Of a DNA stretch of 64,000 nucleotides, positions 53,642 through 62,825 are shown one piece after another. Position 1 is the stretch's first letter, and each line of letters begins with the position of its first letter. Source of the DNA: Cellulosilyticum sp. I15G10I2 (GTDB taxonomy: Bacteria > Bacillota > Clostridia > Lachnospirales > Cellulosilyticaceae). The notes below the pieces were generated by a model, which was not told the DNA's origin, did not search any database, and saw only the letters and a list, made by a program, of their open reading frames with translations. The DNA lies in assembly GCF_900095725.1 (NCBI RefSeq), contig NZ_FMMP01000007.1, positions 310,001 to 374,000 on the forward strand. Reading direction: 5' to 3'. A program made the position numbers and the translations under genes.

Positions 53642-53713
53642 TGGAGACTATGGGATTTGAACCCACAACTTCTACAATGCCATTGTAGCACTCTCCCCTT
53701 GAGTTAAGCCCCC
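53642..53713 (-). tRNA. tRNA-Ala(GGC)
   Basis: The 72-base gene has acceptor GGGGGCT/AGTCTCC (two G-T pairs), discriminator A, T-arm TGTGGGTTCAAATCCCATA and anticodon stem CTACA/TGTAG with loop ATGGCAT, giving GGC. Confidence 0.92.
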
Positions 53714-53750
53714 ATATTGTCTGATGCCTCAGATATAATGAAGTTTTTAA

Positions 53751-53838
53751 CAGAGACGGTGGGATTCGAACCCACGTGCCCATTTCTGGACAAAACGATT
53801 TCGAGTCGTTCTCGTTATGACCACTTCGATACGTCTCC
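53751..53838 (-). tRNA. tRNA-Ser(CGA)
   Basis: This 88-base type II tRNA has acceptor GGAGACG/CGTCTCT with a terminal G-T pair, discriminator G, a long variable arm around TGTCCAGAAATGGGCA, and anticodon loop CTCGAAA, giving CGA. Confidence 0.94.
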
Positions 53839-53881
53839 TTATTCATAGTACAATGCAGCAAAAATATGATTTCTTTAGAAT

Positions 53882-53910
53882 ATTATATTCCCCTGCTGCC
53901 TATGAATCAA
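53882..53910 (-). promoter_or_regulatory. sigma-A promoter of tRNA-Ser/tRNA-Ala
   Basis: On the minus strand TTGATT and TATAAT are 17 bases apart, about 43 bases before tRNA-Ser. Confidence 0.8.
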
Positions 53911-53923
53911 GTATTTCCTTGTT

Positions 53924-55363
53924 TTATTGGTTAGCCCTACTCACTCTTCTGAGTCTTCCTTTTATAGGTGTTGTTTGAAGCGTTTTTAATACCATATCCC
54001 CTTTATTATTTAATATCTCTACAAAGGTAGAAACGTCTTGTACGTTAATAATGCCAATATCCTCTGCACTCATACCCTGAAGATTGCTAAGAGTCCCTAC
54101 TATATCTACTGGTCTCATCTTACTTTTCTTACCGGATGCAATATGCAGCTTCATAATCCCTTCACTTAAACTTATACCCTTATCTTGTTTCACCTTTGGC
54201 CTTATAGTCATCTTTTCTTCGAACGCGGCTCTTAAACTCCTGACCTGTTCATGATCTGGCAGTTCCTTTCTTGGTATTTTAAATGCTATATAATTTTCTA
54301 TCTCTAAAAGAAACTTTTCTTCGTAAGGCGTAAGAAATGTAATGGCCTTTCCTTCTTTGCCTGCACGTCCGGTTCTTCCTATTCTATGCACATAACTTTC
54401 TTTATTTTGTGGTATATCATAGTTAATAATCAGTTCTATATTCTCTATATCAATTCCTCTTGCTGCAACATCTGTAGCTATAAGATAGCGAAAATAGCCT
54501 CGTTTAAAGTCATTCATTACTTTTGAACGGTCTTCTTGCTCCATCCCTCCATGGATCTTCTCACAGGTATAATTAAGTTGTGTCATTCTGTCAAACAGTT
54601 CATCTACTGCTTGTTTGGTATTGCAAAAAATAATACAACTTTCTGCATTTTCTACAATAGTAATATCTAGTAAAGCTTCCGGTTTAGCCTCTTGTCTCAC
54701 TTCATAAAGCGTGTGTTCTATTTTATCCGATATCTTCTCGTCCCTTTGGATCGTTATATATGCAGGATTTTGCATATATTTTTTTGAAAGTTTTTCTATA
54801 TCTTCTGGTAGGGTAGCTGAAAAAAGCATAGTGATGCGTTTTTTAGGCAATGCACTTATAATGCTTTCTACTTGCTCTATAAATCCCATATTAAGCATTT
54901 CATCAGCTTCATCTATTACAAGATAGGATATCCCATCAAGTATAAGTGTTCCTCTTTCTATATGATCTAAAACTCTTCCAGGGGTACCTACTACTACATG
55001 CGTTTTTTGTTTTAAGTCTTTTTGTTCTGTTGTAAAAGAGTGTTTCCCATAAACTGTTACTGTTTTCAGTCTCTTAAATCTTCCAATATTAAAAAAATCT
55101 TGACCTACCTGCATTGCAAGTTCTCTCGTTGGTGTAAGTACCAATGCTTGAGGTCTATTTTCTTCCCATACTATTTTTTCACAAATTGGAATAGCAAAGG
55201 CTGCGCTTTTACCACTTCCGGTTTGTGACTTTACAACGATATCCTTATCTTCAAGTACTGTGGGAATTACAGCTTGTTGAACCTGTGTCGGATTTTTATA
55301 ATTTAACATAGTAATAGCCTTAAGTAATTCCGTACTTAGTGTATAATCCTTAAATTGATTCAT
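53924..55363 (-). CDS. dbpA: DEAD-box RNA helicase, DbpA/YxiN type
   Basis: This 479-residue ATP-dependent RNA helicase probably acts on 23S rRNA during large-subunit assembly. The start ATG at 55363 is favoured over 55369 because GAGGT is directly next to the latter. Motifs run in order: Q-motif region [33 protein letters not shown] in [12 protein letters not shown], then ARGIDIENI and [10 protein letters not shown]. The C-terminal domain (about 405-475, [19 protein letters not shown]) matches the DbpA RNA-binding domain that in E. coli and B. subtilis recognises hairpin 92 of 23S rRNA. Confidence 0.93.
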   Translation of the reverse strand: MNQFKDYTLSTELLKAITMLNYKNPTQVQQAVIPTVLEDKDIVVKSQTGSGKSAAFAIPICEKIVWEENRPQALVLTPTRELAMQVGQDFFNIGRFKRLKTVTVYGKHSFTTEQKDLKQKTHVVVGTPGRVLDHIERGTLILDGISYLVIDEADEMLNMGFIEQVESIISALPKKRITMLFSATLPEDIEKLSKKYMQNPAYITIQRDEKISDKIEHTLYEVRQEAKPEALLDITIVENAESCIIFCNTKQAVDELFDRMTQLNYTCEKIHGGMEQEDRSKVMNDFKRGYFRYLIATDVAARGIDIENIELIINYDIPQNKESYVHRIGRTGRAGKEGKAITFLTPYEEKFLLEIENYIAFKIPRKELPDHEQVRSLRAAFEEKMTIRPKVKQDKGISLSEGIMKLHIASGKKSKMRPVDIVGTLSNLQGMSAEDIGIINVQDVSTFVEILNNKGDMVLKTLQTTPIKGRLRRVSRANQ

Positions 55364-55435
55364 AGTCATACCTCGATCTTATTTATTATTTTTATCTTAA
55401 TCTATGTAATTTTGAGCCTCGTAAATTTTATAGGC

Positions 55436-56023
55436 TCATGTTTCCTTAACTATAATACCTAGTAGTTTACTGAACTCTAATGCTTGTAATGGTGTTAGAA
55501 TAACCCCTCTTAAATTCTCAATTTTTATAGTCACTTCACTTATAATACAAGTAGTGAAGTCTGTCCCTTTAAGTCTAGTTCCTGCTAGATCTGCACGCAG
55601 AAGCTCACACATTGTAAACTTAACTTGATTAAACTTACAATTTGAAAAACTGCTATAATTCATTTTACACTCTATAAAACAAACTTCTTTTAAATGACTT
55701 GAACTAAATATAGCATACTCACTATTACAGTTATTAAATGTAACTATTTGCATAGATGTATCTGTTAAGTAAGTACCCATCAGCTTACAATCTAAAAATT
55801 GCGTATTATGAACAATAGCTTGATCTAAATTAATATTAGATAAATCGCAATGCTCAAATTGTACGTTAATGAATTCTGCTCCGCTTAAATCACAATCTAT
55901 AAATACAACATTTTTAAATAATACATCCCTAAAAATAACATTTCTAGCTGCCTGATCCTCAATAATCTCATCTAGAAATATACATTCATTAAATTCTTCT
56001 TCATCTCTAATGAAATACGCCAT
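55436..56023 (-). CDS. pentapeptide-repeat protein
   Basis: This 195-residue protein consists mostly of A(D/N)LxX-like five-residue repeats from about residue 25 to 175 (for example LSGAEFINVQFEHCDLSNIN). The repeats predict a right-handed quadrilateral beta helix. Cysteines are unusually frequent. Relatives such as Qnr and MfpA mimic DNA and protect gyrase, but most members have no known role, and nothing here points to gyrase. GGGGGG lies before the ATG. Confidence 0.87.
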   Translation of the reverse strand: MAYFIRDEEEFNECIFLDEIIEDQAARNVIFRDVLFKNVVFIDCDLSGAEFINVQFEHCDLSNINLDQAIVHNTQFLDCKLMGTYLTDTSMQIVTFNNCNSEYAIFSSSHLKEVCFIECKMNYSSFSNCKFNQVKFTMCELLRADLAGTRLKGTDFTTCIISEVTIKIENLRGVILTPLQALEFSKLLGIIVKET

Positions 56024-56049
56024 CTAAGTTCCCCCCATTACTCCCCCTT

Positions 56050-56823
56050 CTAAATCTCAACATCTGCAATAACAGGATAATGATCAGAAGGATATTTACC
56101 CTCTTTATTATACCTTAAAATCTCTACATCATTAATAGTAAACTCCTCAGATACAAATATATAATCTATATGCATGCCCTTTTGATTCCCTTTAAACATA
56201 CCCATTGTTGTTTTTTTATAAAGATTCTTATCAGTTTCTTGTACAGCAATAAACTTTTTATTCATATAGCTGCCTCTTGAAAACTCTTGTATCACTTTAC
56301 TATTAGGTGTCGCATTAAAATCTCCCATTAATATACAAGGTAGCTTTTCTTTAGCATGGTGTTTTTCAATAAATTCTCCGATCTTTTTTAAACCATATTC
56401 TCTTGCATGAGGCAATAAAACGTCTAAATGTGTATTATACACCCGCACCTTTAACTTACTCTCACACTGTACAATAGCAGTAGTACAGATCCGTGGAAAT
56501 AATGAATACCATATAGTACTCCCTGCTTTTTTAGGTGTTTTTGAAAGCCAGAAAGTTTCATGTTCGACGATGGAATGTTTTTTTGATATAAGTAAACTAT
56601 TTTTCTCTGCGAATAACTTTCTTGTTCTTCCCATACCTATTATTTCATAATCCTGTACATTTTCTTCAATATCCTTATGCATGCTGTTAGATACTTCCTG
56701 CATACCTAATATGTCACAAGGGTATTCTTCAAGTAAGTCATAAACAATGTCTTCTCTATCTTGCCATCTATTTTTCATATCTAATATATTATCTGATCTC
56801 ACGTTAAAAGTCATTATCTTCAT
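56050..56823 (-). CDS. endonuclease/exonuclease/phosphatase-family protein
   Basis: This 257-residue protein has the EEP fold. Metal and catalytic motifs are MTFNVRSDN at the N-terminus, ILGMQEV, RVYNTHLDVL, LMGDFNATPNS, HIDYIFV and YPSDHYPVIADV at the C-terminus. There is no signal peptide, so it acts in the cytoplasm. Substrates in the family range from DNA to phospholipids and inositol phosphates and cannot be picked here. GGGAG precedes the ATG. Confidence 0.92.
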   Translation of the reverse strand: MKIMTFNVRSDNILDMKNRWQDREDIVYDLLEEYPCDILGMQEVSNSMHKDIEENVQDYEIIGMGRTRKLFAEKNSLLISKKHSIVEHETFWLSKTPKKAGSTIWYSLFPRICTTAIVQCESKLKVRVYNTHLDVLLPHAREYGLKKIGEFIEKHHAKEKLPCILMGDFNATPNSKVIQEFSRGSYMNKKFIAVQETDKNLYKKTTMGMFKGNQKGMHIDYIFVSEEFTINDVEILRYNKEGKYPSDHYPVIADVEI

Positions 56824-57048
56824 TGTATTATCTCCCGTTTAAGTATAGATATTAAAATGCTTTTTATAATCCTAAATAGTATTCCCATAATATATTTTAA
56901 AAACAACTTTCTATATTGAATATTTATTTGTTTTTTGGTTATACTTTTATATTACTGTAGCATATTGGTGATATTTCCTGAATATCTATAATAATAGGGA
57001 TTCCCCCCTCATATATCATTTACCTTTAAAAGGAGGCAATATATAGTT

Positions 57049-57336
57049 ATGAATAAAAAACAAGAACTATTAGACTTTCTACAAGCAGAGTTATTTAATC
57101 CTATAATTGACTCTCCTTATATATCTCCTGAGATTAAATATGATTTTTTAACTATATTGGATACCTTAAAGAATTTTTCTGCCGAGGGCATTTTATCATA
57201 CTTTTGGAATATGATGGCTAATGATGAAGTTCAAATGATTTTTTCTAATCGTTTGATGGAAGAAGGCTTTTATAACTATCCTGAATTAGTAGATACTTTT
57301 AAGAGTCATTTTACTTATGAATGGTTATTATCTTAA
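57049..57336 (+). CDS. unknown protein, 95 residues
   Basis: This short acidic, probably helical protein follows a clear AAAGGAGG site. It begins MNKKQELLDFLQAELF and has no recognised motif, signal peptide or membrane segment. It is followed by another unknown gene 108 bases downstream on the same strand. The 225 bases upstream are AT-rich without other structure. Confidence 0.6.
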   Translation: MNKKQELLDFLQAELFNPIIDSPYISPEIKYDFLTILDTLKNFSAEGILSYFWNMMANDEVQMIFSNRLMEEGFYNYPELVDTFKSHFTYEWLLS

Positions 57337-57444
57337 TCATTCTAAATCTAATTAATACTATCTTTAATTGATACTTTAGGTATATTTAAGTATAATAAGA
57401 TTATTGAATCTTACAAATGCAAATGACAAGGAGTTTACTACTTT

Positions 57445-57867
57445 ATGAGAAAATACTGCGCGTTATCAAATATACCCTCAAATACTTTAAAAGAAACTTT
57501 TACCTACCTATTTAATATATGTGATAAAGTAAATATCTATTTCCCTAATGAGGCCTCTTTAGAAATAATGAATTTTAAAGATACATTCTTAAAAGCTGCT
57601 CATATTGCTAATCTTTCTAATGAATTATTATCTACTGAAGATGCTTTAGAAGAAAAAGAAGGTTATGCAATGATTATTGCTTCACTAACAGATGAAATTA
57701 AAGAACTTATACTTAATATTAATGCTCATTTCAGCTTAAGTCTTGGTCTTATAAATGGAGATAAGGTAATATTTTATATTGGTGATGCAGGGGAATGTAT
57801 TATAGAGGATGCTGAGGACTCTGATATTTTTTCTTCTCCACTTTTTAATACTTTTAAAACAATCTAA
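57445..57867 (+). CDS. unknown protein, 140 residues
   Basis: This 140-residue protein has AAGGAG upstream of the ATG. It looks soluble and mixed alpha/beta, with no family match by eye. It is not similar in sequence to the 95-residue neighbour, though both are small and acidic. A strong terminator at 57899-57938 ends the unit. Confidence 0.6.
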   Translation: MRKYCALSNIPSNTLKETFTYLFNICDKVNIYFPNEASLEIMNFKDTFLKAAHIANLSNELLSTEDALEEKEGYAMIIASLTDEIKELILNINAHFSLSLGLINGDKVIFYIGDAGECIIEDAEDSDIFSSPLFNTFKTI

Positions 57868-57898
57868 CAAGAAGCAACCAAAAAACTTTTCTATTTAC

Positions 57899-57938
57899 AA
57901 AATAAAACAGTAGGCTTGATGCCTACTGTTTTATTTTG
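57899..57938. terminator. bidirectional terminator
   Basis: AAAATAAAACAGTAGGC pairs perfectly with GCCTACTGTTTTATTTT around TTGAT. It separates the convergent unknown gene and rsmI. Confidence 0.93.
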
Positions 57939-57973
57939 AGCAGAAATTATTTAAAATAAAGAGCTCATGGCTA

Positions 57974-58819
57974 TTAACCATGTAAAAGTGCATAGATCTC
58001 TCTTTTACCTACGCCCCGATCTTTTGCTATTTGCTTCATAGCACTTTTCTCGTCCATACCTTTATCTAAATATATCTTCATATGTTCTTCAATAGAAAGG
58101 CTTGTCCATTCTTTTTGGATCTCAGCCTGAAGTTCTTTGATATCTCTTCCTGCTATAATAAGTACATACTCTCCTCTTGGATCTTCCAAAGTATATTTTT
58201 GAGTAGCATCTTTAAGGGTTGTTTTAAGTACCATTTCATATTTTTTAGTCAGCTCTTTAGTAACTGTAATACTTCTGTCTCCTAAAGTTTCATATAAACT
58301 CTCCAGCGTTTTTAGTAAACGATGAGGCGCTTCATATAGTATTATCGTTCTCGTTTCGTCTTTAAGCGCCGTAAGCACCTGTGCTTTTTCTTTTTTAGAA
58401 GAGGGTAAAAAACCTTCAAATACAAATCTTCTAGTAGATTGTCCTGATATAATAAGAGCTGTTATGCCAGCTACTGCTCCTGGAGCCGAAGTTACATTGA
58501 TCCCTTCTTCTAAAGCAAGTTTAACTAAATCCTCTCCCGGGTCCGAAATGCCTGGTGTGCCTGCATCCGTAACAAGTACTATGTTTTTGCCCTCTTTGAG
58601 ACGTTCTATAATTTGCTTACCTTTTTCTATTTTATTATGCTCATGATAACTTATTAAAGATGTATTTATCTCAAAATGATTTAATAGCTGTTTTGTATGT
58701 CTTGTATCTTCTGCTGCAATAAAATCAGCTTCTTTTAGTAACCTGATCGCTCTATAAGTAATATCTTCTAAATTACCTATAGGAGTTGCACATAAGGTAA
58801 GTATGCCATAACTACTCAT
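57974..58819 (-). CDS. rsmI: 16S rRNA (cytidine-1402-2'-O) methyltransferase
   Basis: This 281-residue tetrapyrrole-methylase-fold enzyme methylates C1402 of 16S rRNA. Signature segments are LCATPIGNLEDITYRAIRLL, AAEDTRHTKQLL and VTDAGTPGISDPGEDLV, with the C-terminal MKQIAKDRGVGKREIY helix-turn-helix-like tail. It overlaps the upstream methyltransferase gene by eight bases and AAAGGAG precedes the ATG. The order trmN6-rsmI after holB-ricT matches the conserved Firmicutes block. Confidence 0.97.
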   Translation of the reverse strand: MSSYGILTLCATPIGNLEDITYRAIRLLKEADFIAAEDTRHTKQLLNHFEINTSLISYHEHNKIEKGKQIIERLKEGKNIVLVTDAGTPGISDPGEDLVKLALEEGINVTSAPGAVAGITALIISGQSTRRFVFEGFLPSSKKEKAQVLTALKDETRTIILYEAPHRLLKTLESLYETLGDRSITVTKELTKKYEMVLKTTLKDATQKYTLEDPRGEYVLIIAGRDIKELQAEIQKEWTSLSIEEHMKIYLDKGMDEKSAMKQIAKDRGVGKREIYALLHG

Positions 58820-59585
58820 AACTTTGCTCCTTTATCTTGCCATAAATGTCATAGATCTCATCTGTATAAACACCCTGCTCATTATAAACCATAAGCGGAG
58901 GTTCTACCCTAAGTTCAGGGCCCCCATTTCTAACAGCTTCTATCAACACCATTGTAGGCGCTTTACCTGGTTTAGGATGTACAAACCGCATTCTTTTAGG
59001 TTCAAGTTTATAATTTCTCATATGACTCATGATATCAATTAGCCTATGGGGCCTATGTATCATATAAAGCTTGCCTCTGTTTTTTAACATGAAGCTGCTT
59101 GCAACAATAATATCTTCGAGCGTACATGAGACTTCATGCCTTGCCATTCGAATAGACGGATGCTCATTTTTAAGACCTGCTTCTCCCTTCATATAGGGAG
59201 GATTAGTTGTGATAATATCAAATTGTTCCCATTTAAAGTTATCTTTATATTGCTTGATATCAATATTTAAGAACTTAACACTCTCTTCAATCTGATTAAG
59301 TTTTGAAGACCTATTTGCCATTTCAACCATATCTGGCTGAATATCTATACCAATATAACTTCCTTTTTGGTAAGCTGCATGCATTAATATCGGAATAATT
59401 CCTGTACCTGTACCTATATCTAATATTTTTTGAGACGCTTTTGTTACCTTGGCAAAGTGCGCCAAAAGTATAGCATCAATCCCGAAGCAAAATACTTCGG
59501 GATTTTGTATAATTTTATATCCATTTCTCTCTAAGTCATCTATTCTCTCATTCGAGCGAGCTAAAGTCAAATCCTTCAAATTCAT
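58812..59585 (-). CDS. trmN6: tRNA1(Val) (adenine-37-N6)-methyltransferase family protein (YabB/TrmN6)
   Basis: This 257-residue SAM-dependent methyltransferase most likely modifies adenine 37 of tRNA-Val. I start it at ATG 59585, 11 bases after AAGG, because homologues begin about ten residues before the NERIDDLxRNGYKIIQ motif. SAM-binding ILDIGTGTGIIPILM and the catalytic NPPY motif in TTNPPYMKG are present. The start lies inside the ricT 3' end (38-base overlap), which is unusually deep. This is the YabB position of the Firmicutes block. Confidence 0.92.
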   Translation of the reverse strand: MNLKDLTLARSNERIDDLERNGYKIIQNPEVFCFGIDAILLAHFAKVTKASQKILDIGTGTGIIPILMHAAYQKGSYIGIDIQPDMVEMANRSSKLNQIEESVKFLNIDIKQYKDNFKWEQFDIITTNPPYMKGEAGLKNEHPSIRMARHEVSCTLEDIIVASSFMLKNRGKLYMIHRPHRLIDIMSHMRNYKLEPKRMRFVHPKPGKAPTMVLIEAVRNGGPELRVEPPLMVYNEQGVYTDEIYDIYGKIKEQSYE

Positions 59586-60438
59586 TCTCAACATGTCCTT
59601 CGCAGCATTTTTTCTTCCTATTAACAATCTTTATATCTTTACTTGAGAAAATAATTGCTTCTTTTTCCTCTTTATCTTTATCTTTTTTCTTAACAGCTAC
59701 TTTTATTTGCTCTCTTAAGAGATTTACAGATAGGACTTCACCTTTGCCCTCTGGCGTAATAACCATGTCTCCGACTTCAGGTAACCTGCCTCTTATCTCT
59801 ACATAACAATCTTGTTCATATTTTAAGCAGCACATAAGTCTGCCGCATATGCCTGATATTTTAATAGGATTAAGTGATAAGCTTTGTTCTTTTGCCATCT
59901 TAATAGACACTGGCTGAAAATCACCTAAAAATGTATTACAACAAAGTCCACGGCCACAAATCCCCATGCCTCCGCACATTTTCGTTTCATCTCTTACACC
60001 TATCTGTCTAAGCTCTATGCGGGTTTTAAAGATAGATGCAAGCTCTTTTACCAGTTCTCTAAAATCTACTCTTTCATAAGAGGTAAAGTAAAATAGTACC
60101 TTATTATTATCAAAAGTATACTCGACATCTATAAGCTTCATATCTAGACCATGTTTAATAATTTTTTCCTTACATATACTAAAAGCTTCTTTTTCTTTAG
60201 CCTTGTTTTGCTGATATTTTTCATCATCTTCACTTGTAGCGAGTCTGATAACTTTTTTAAGTGGCTGTATAACTTCTTCTGTCTTAACTTCTCTATTTGA
60301 AATAACAACTTCTCCATATTCAACGCCTCTGGCAGTTTCAACTATAACATGCTGTCCTTGCTCGTAGGCTGCGTCTTCTGGGTCAAAATAATATATCTTG
60401 CCCGCACGCCTAAACCTTATACCTATTACGGTTATCAT
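59548..60438 (-). CDS. ricT: PSP1-domain protein RicT (YaaT)
   Basis: This 296-residue protein is RicT (YaaT). In B. subtilis it forms an Fe-S complex with RicA and RicF that modulates RNase Y and mRNA processing. The PSP1 core has VRDETKMCGGMGICGRGLCC and ISGICGRLMCCLKYE, whose cysteines bind the cluster. A Lys/Glu-rich tail ends CCEGHVENEFEGFD. GGAGAG lies before the ATG, and the start overlaps holB by four bases. Confidence 0.95.
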   Translation of the reverse strand: MITVIGIRFRRAGKIYYFDPEDAAYEQGQHVIVETARGVEYGEVVISNREVKTEEVIQPLKKVIRLATSEDDEKYQQNKAKEKEAFSICKEKIIKHGLDMKLIDVEYTFDNNKVLFYFTSYERVDFRELVKELASIFKTRIELRQIGVRDETKMCGGMGICGRGLCCNTFLGDFQPVSIKMAKEQSLSLNPIKISGICGRLMCCLKYEQDCYVEIRGRLPEVGDMVITPEGKGEVLSVNLLREQIKVAVKKKDKDKEEKEAIIFSSKDIKIVNRKKKCCEGHVENEFEGFDFSSLE

Positions 60439-61424
60439 TTTTTTCTCTCCTTCAGCTTCAGTAATAAGTTCTCTATTACAAATGTATTATATATATTTTG
60501 CTTAATATCTAATAATGCTGTCTTAATATTATCAATATTATTACTCACTTTATTATACGTTAATTTATACGCCATGTCCAACAAGTGTTTTTCTTGATCA
60601 ATATAATATAAATCACTTGTCCCTGTTTTTTTCACTACCGCAATATCTCTATACCATAGGAGCCAAAATTCTAAGATACGTTCTATCAGATCTTTTTGAT
60701 CTGTTAATTCTTTTACTAGATCATATACGCCTATTAGGTCCGCTTTATCAAGCCTCTCTAGATAAAAAATACTTTGTTTTCTTAATTCTAAATATTGATC
60801 ATCCTCTAATATGTCATTAATGACTCCAATACTTCCATGCGATAGCTTAGAAAGCAGTTCTCTCCTAGTTCCTTGTATATTTTTAAGATTTAGATAGGCT
60901 GCTAAGTCTTCTCTATTTAGAGGATTAAATCTAATAGTGATACATCTTGATTTAATAGTCGGCAAGAGTTTTGCAGTGTTTTCACACACAAGTATAATAA
61001 TGCCATATTTAGGGGGCTCCTCTATTGTTTTTAACATAGCATTTTGCCCTTCTATAGTAATTGAATCCGCAGCTTTTACAATAACTATTTTATATTTAGA
61101 ATGATAGGGCTTTGTATCCATTTCTCTTATAATATTATGTCTTATATTTTCTATTTTAGTAACCTTGGTATCTTTTTCTATAGTAATTACATCTGGATGG
61201 GTATTCGCTTGTATCATATGACATGAAGGACATGTACCACATGGGATATTCTCTTTCTTATTTTCACATAAAATATACTTTGTAAGCTCCATTGCAAAAG
61301 TATTTTTGCCTACCCCATAAGGACCTTCAAATATATAGCTATGTGATAATTTGTTTTTATCAAGCGTTTTTAGAAAATATGCCTTTGCATCTTCATTGCC
61401 TATAATATTTTTAAATTCTTCCAT
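60435..61424 (-). CDS. holB: DNA polymerase III delta-prime subunit
   Basis: This 329-residue protein is the clamp-loader delta-prime subunit. The AAA+ fold has GPYGVGKNTFAMEL, the zinc module with CENKKENIPCGTCPSC, KAADSITIEGQNAMLKTIEEPP, and the sensor region TIKSRCITIRF. The Walker-like loop has Asn after GK, as expected for a subunit that does not hydrolyse ATP. AAGGAG precedes the ATG. It sits after yaaR and before ricT in the usual order. Confidence 0.96.
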   Translation of the reverse strand: MEEFKNIIGNEDAKAYFLKTLDKNKLSHSYIFEGPYGVGKNTFAMELTKYILCENKKENIPCGTCPSCHMIQANTHPDVITIEKDTKVTKIENIRHNIIREMDTKPYHSKYKIVIVKAADSITIEGQNAMLKTIEEPPKYGIIILVCENTAKLLPTIKSRCITIRFNPLNREDLAAYLNLKNIQGTRRELLSKLSHGSIGVINDILEDDQYLELRKQSIFYLERLDKADLIGVYDLVKELTDQKDLIERILEFWLLWYRDIAVVKKTGTSDLYYIDQEKHLLDMAYKLTYNKVSNNIDNIKTALLDIKQNIYNTFVIENLLLKLKERKK

Positions 61425-61463
61425 TTTATCTCCTTGCCCCCAAGATGAAACTTCCTATTTCAT

Positions 61464-61492
61464 AACAAAAATGTTCGTGTATTCACGAACAT
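61464..61492 (-). terminator. hairpin after yaaR
   Basis: ATGTTCGTG and CACGAACAT (61471-61492) pair around TATT directly after the yaaR stop. On the minus strand a TTTTTG run follows. It may attenuate transcription into holB. Confidence 0.7.
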
Positions 61493-61939
61493 CTAAGTAA
61501 CAATATCTAGAAGTAATCCTTGTATTTCTCCAACTCTATCTAATAGATCTATTTGATTTTTTTCTGAGCTTATAAGCTCCTTCGCAAGAGCATCCAGCTT
61601 TTCATTAATCACTCTAACAATACCATAAACTCTATGTCTGCCTCTTTTATCTAAGAAATTATCTCTTGAAAACTTATGAGAGTTTACAACTACCTCATTA
61701 ATAAAGTTTGATATCATACTTCTATATGTCTTTAAATCTCTGATATCCATATGCTCAGATAATTTATTGCCTTGAGCTGTAATGCCTTCTATCATTTCTT
61801 TTATTTTATCATGAAGATCAGATTCTTCAATTTGACTAAGCAGCGTAAACTTAAATCCTTTATCTACCTTAATATCTTGGGAACCAGGCAATTCTCTTAA
61901 AGTAGGCATTTGTATATTATTTACTTGTATATTCGCCAT
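61493..61939 (-). CDS. yaaR: YaaR family protein (DUF327)
   Basis: This 148-residue protein matches DUF327/YaaR, found next to tmk and holB across Firmicutes. Segments such as LREYLPGSQ-like TLRELPGSQDIK, GNKLSEHMDIRDLKTYRSMISNFI and RVYGIVRVINEKLDALAKELI are typical. It is helical and cytoplasmic, and its function is unknown. GGGGG precedes the ATG. A short gap and a hairpin separate it from holB. Confidence 0.93.
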   Translation of the reverse strand: MANIQVNNIQMPTLRELPGSQDIKVDKGFKFTLLSQIEESDLHDKIKEMIEGITAQGNKLSEHMDIRDLKTYRSMISNFINEVVVNSHKFSRDNFLDKRGRHRVYGIVRVINEKLDALAKELISSEKNQIDLLDRVGEIQGLLLDIVT

Positions 61940-62066
61940 AAAAATCCCCCAATTATACTATGTTTATTATTATTTACCATATCCGTATATCTTTAAACCA
62001 TTTAAGACCATTATCTTTATTTTAAAGTAATCTGGTACTTATTGCAAGAAAGAGTATATGACTATA

Positions 62067-62750
62067 TTATCCATTTAGAGCACGTAACACATGTTTATAA
62101 ATTTCTTCATGTATTGCATCTATACTTCTAAGTTTATCAGATGCTGTACAAGGTACTGTTATCCAATTATACTTATTAGCCACCTCTAAGGCATTATTAT
62201 ATGAACTTTTAAGATAGTCTATATCACTTTCATGAATATCTTTTTCCTTAGTTCCTGTAAACTTATTTTTTCTATTATTCATCAACTCTATACTATATGA
62301 AACAGGCATATCTAAAAATACTACACAATCTGGTATAGGCAGTTTATATAAACTAAATTCATATCCCCATAACCATTCTAAAAAAGTATTTCTTTCTTTT
62401 TCATCTTGTAATTTACAGGCTTGATGAACCATATTAGACGTAGTATATCTATCTGCAATAACTATCCCACCCTCTTCATAAAATGCTTCCCATTCTGTTT
62501 TATAAGAAGCATATCTATCTGCTGCAAAAAATGTAGATGCAATATACGGATCTACATCATTTGCATTCTTTCCAAATTTACCGCTTAAATACATTTTTAC
62601 AAGAGCAGCTGAATCTGAATTATAATTAGGATACTCCACTTTTTTTATACAGTATCCATCCCTAAGAAGCCTTTCATATAATTTTTTTGTCTGTGTAGCC
62701 TTGCCACTGGCATCTGAGCCACTTTCGATTGTAATAACTTTTCCTGCCAT
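62067..62750 (-). CDS. tmk: thymidylate kinase
   Basis: This 227-residue enzyme phosphorylates dTMP to dTDP. I start it at 62750, five bases after GGAGG; the upstream GTG lies within that site. The P-loop is ESGSDASGKATQTKKL, the dTMP-binding motif DRYTTSNMVHQ follows, and CVVFLDMPVSYSIELM and a LID region are present. The 227-residue length is slightly longer than the common 205-215. It belongs to the conserved block; the yaaQ (darA) gene often found next to it is absent here, leaving 127 bases of non-coding DNA before yaaR. Confidence 0.94.
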   Translation of the reverse strand: MAGKVITIESGSDASGKATQTKKLYERLLRDGYCIKKVEYPNYNSDSAALVKMYLSGKFGKNANDVDPYIASTFFAADRYASYKTEWEAFYEEGGIVIADRYTTSNMVHQACKLQDEKERNTFLEWLWGYEFSLYKLPIPDCVVFLDMPVSYSIELMNNRKNKFTGTKEKDIHESDIDYLKSSYNNALEVANKYNWITVPCTASDKLRSIDAIHEEIYKHVLRALNG

Positions 62751-62825
62751 TTTATCCTCCACAAGTCATGCCTATCTTTCTGTTTCTTAATTTAGTTATT
62801 TTAATTATAGCATAATTTATCTGAT

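Noticed and set aside
53634-53861. Open frame across tRNA-Ala and tRNA-Ser(CGA)
   Set aside because: It lies over both tRNAs, and the peptide has no ribosome binding site or family.
55411-55434. GAGCCT/AGGCTC inverted repeat after the pentapeptide-repeat gene
   Set aside because: The stem is six bases with a long loop and no T tract.
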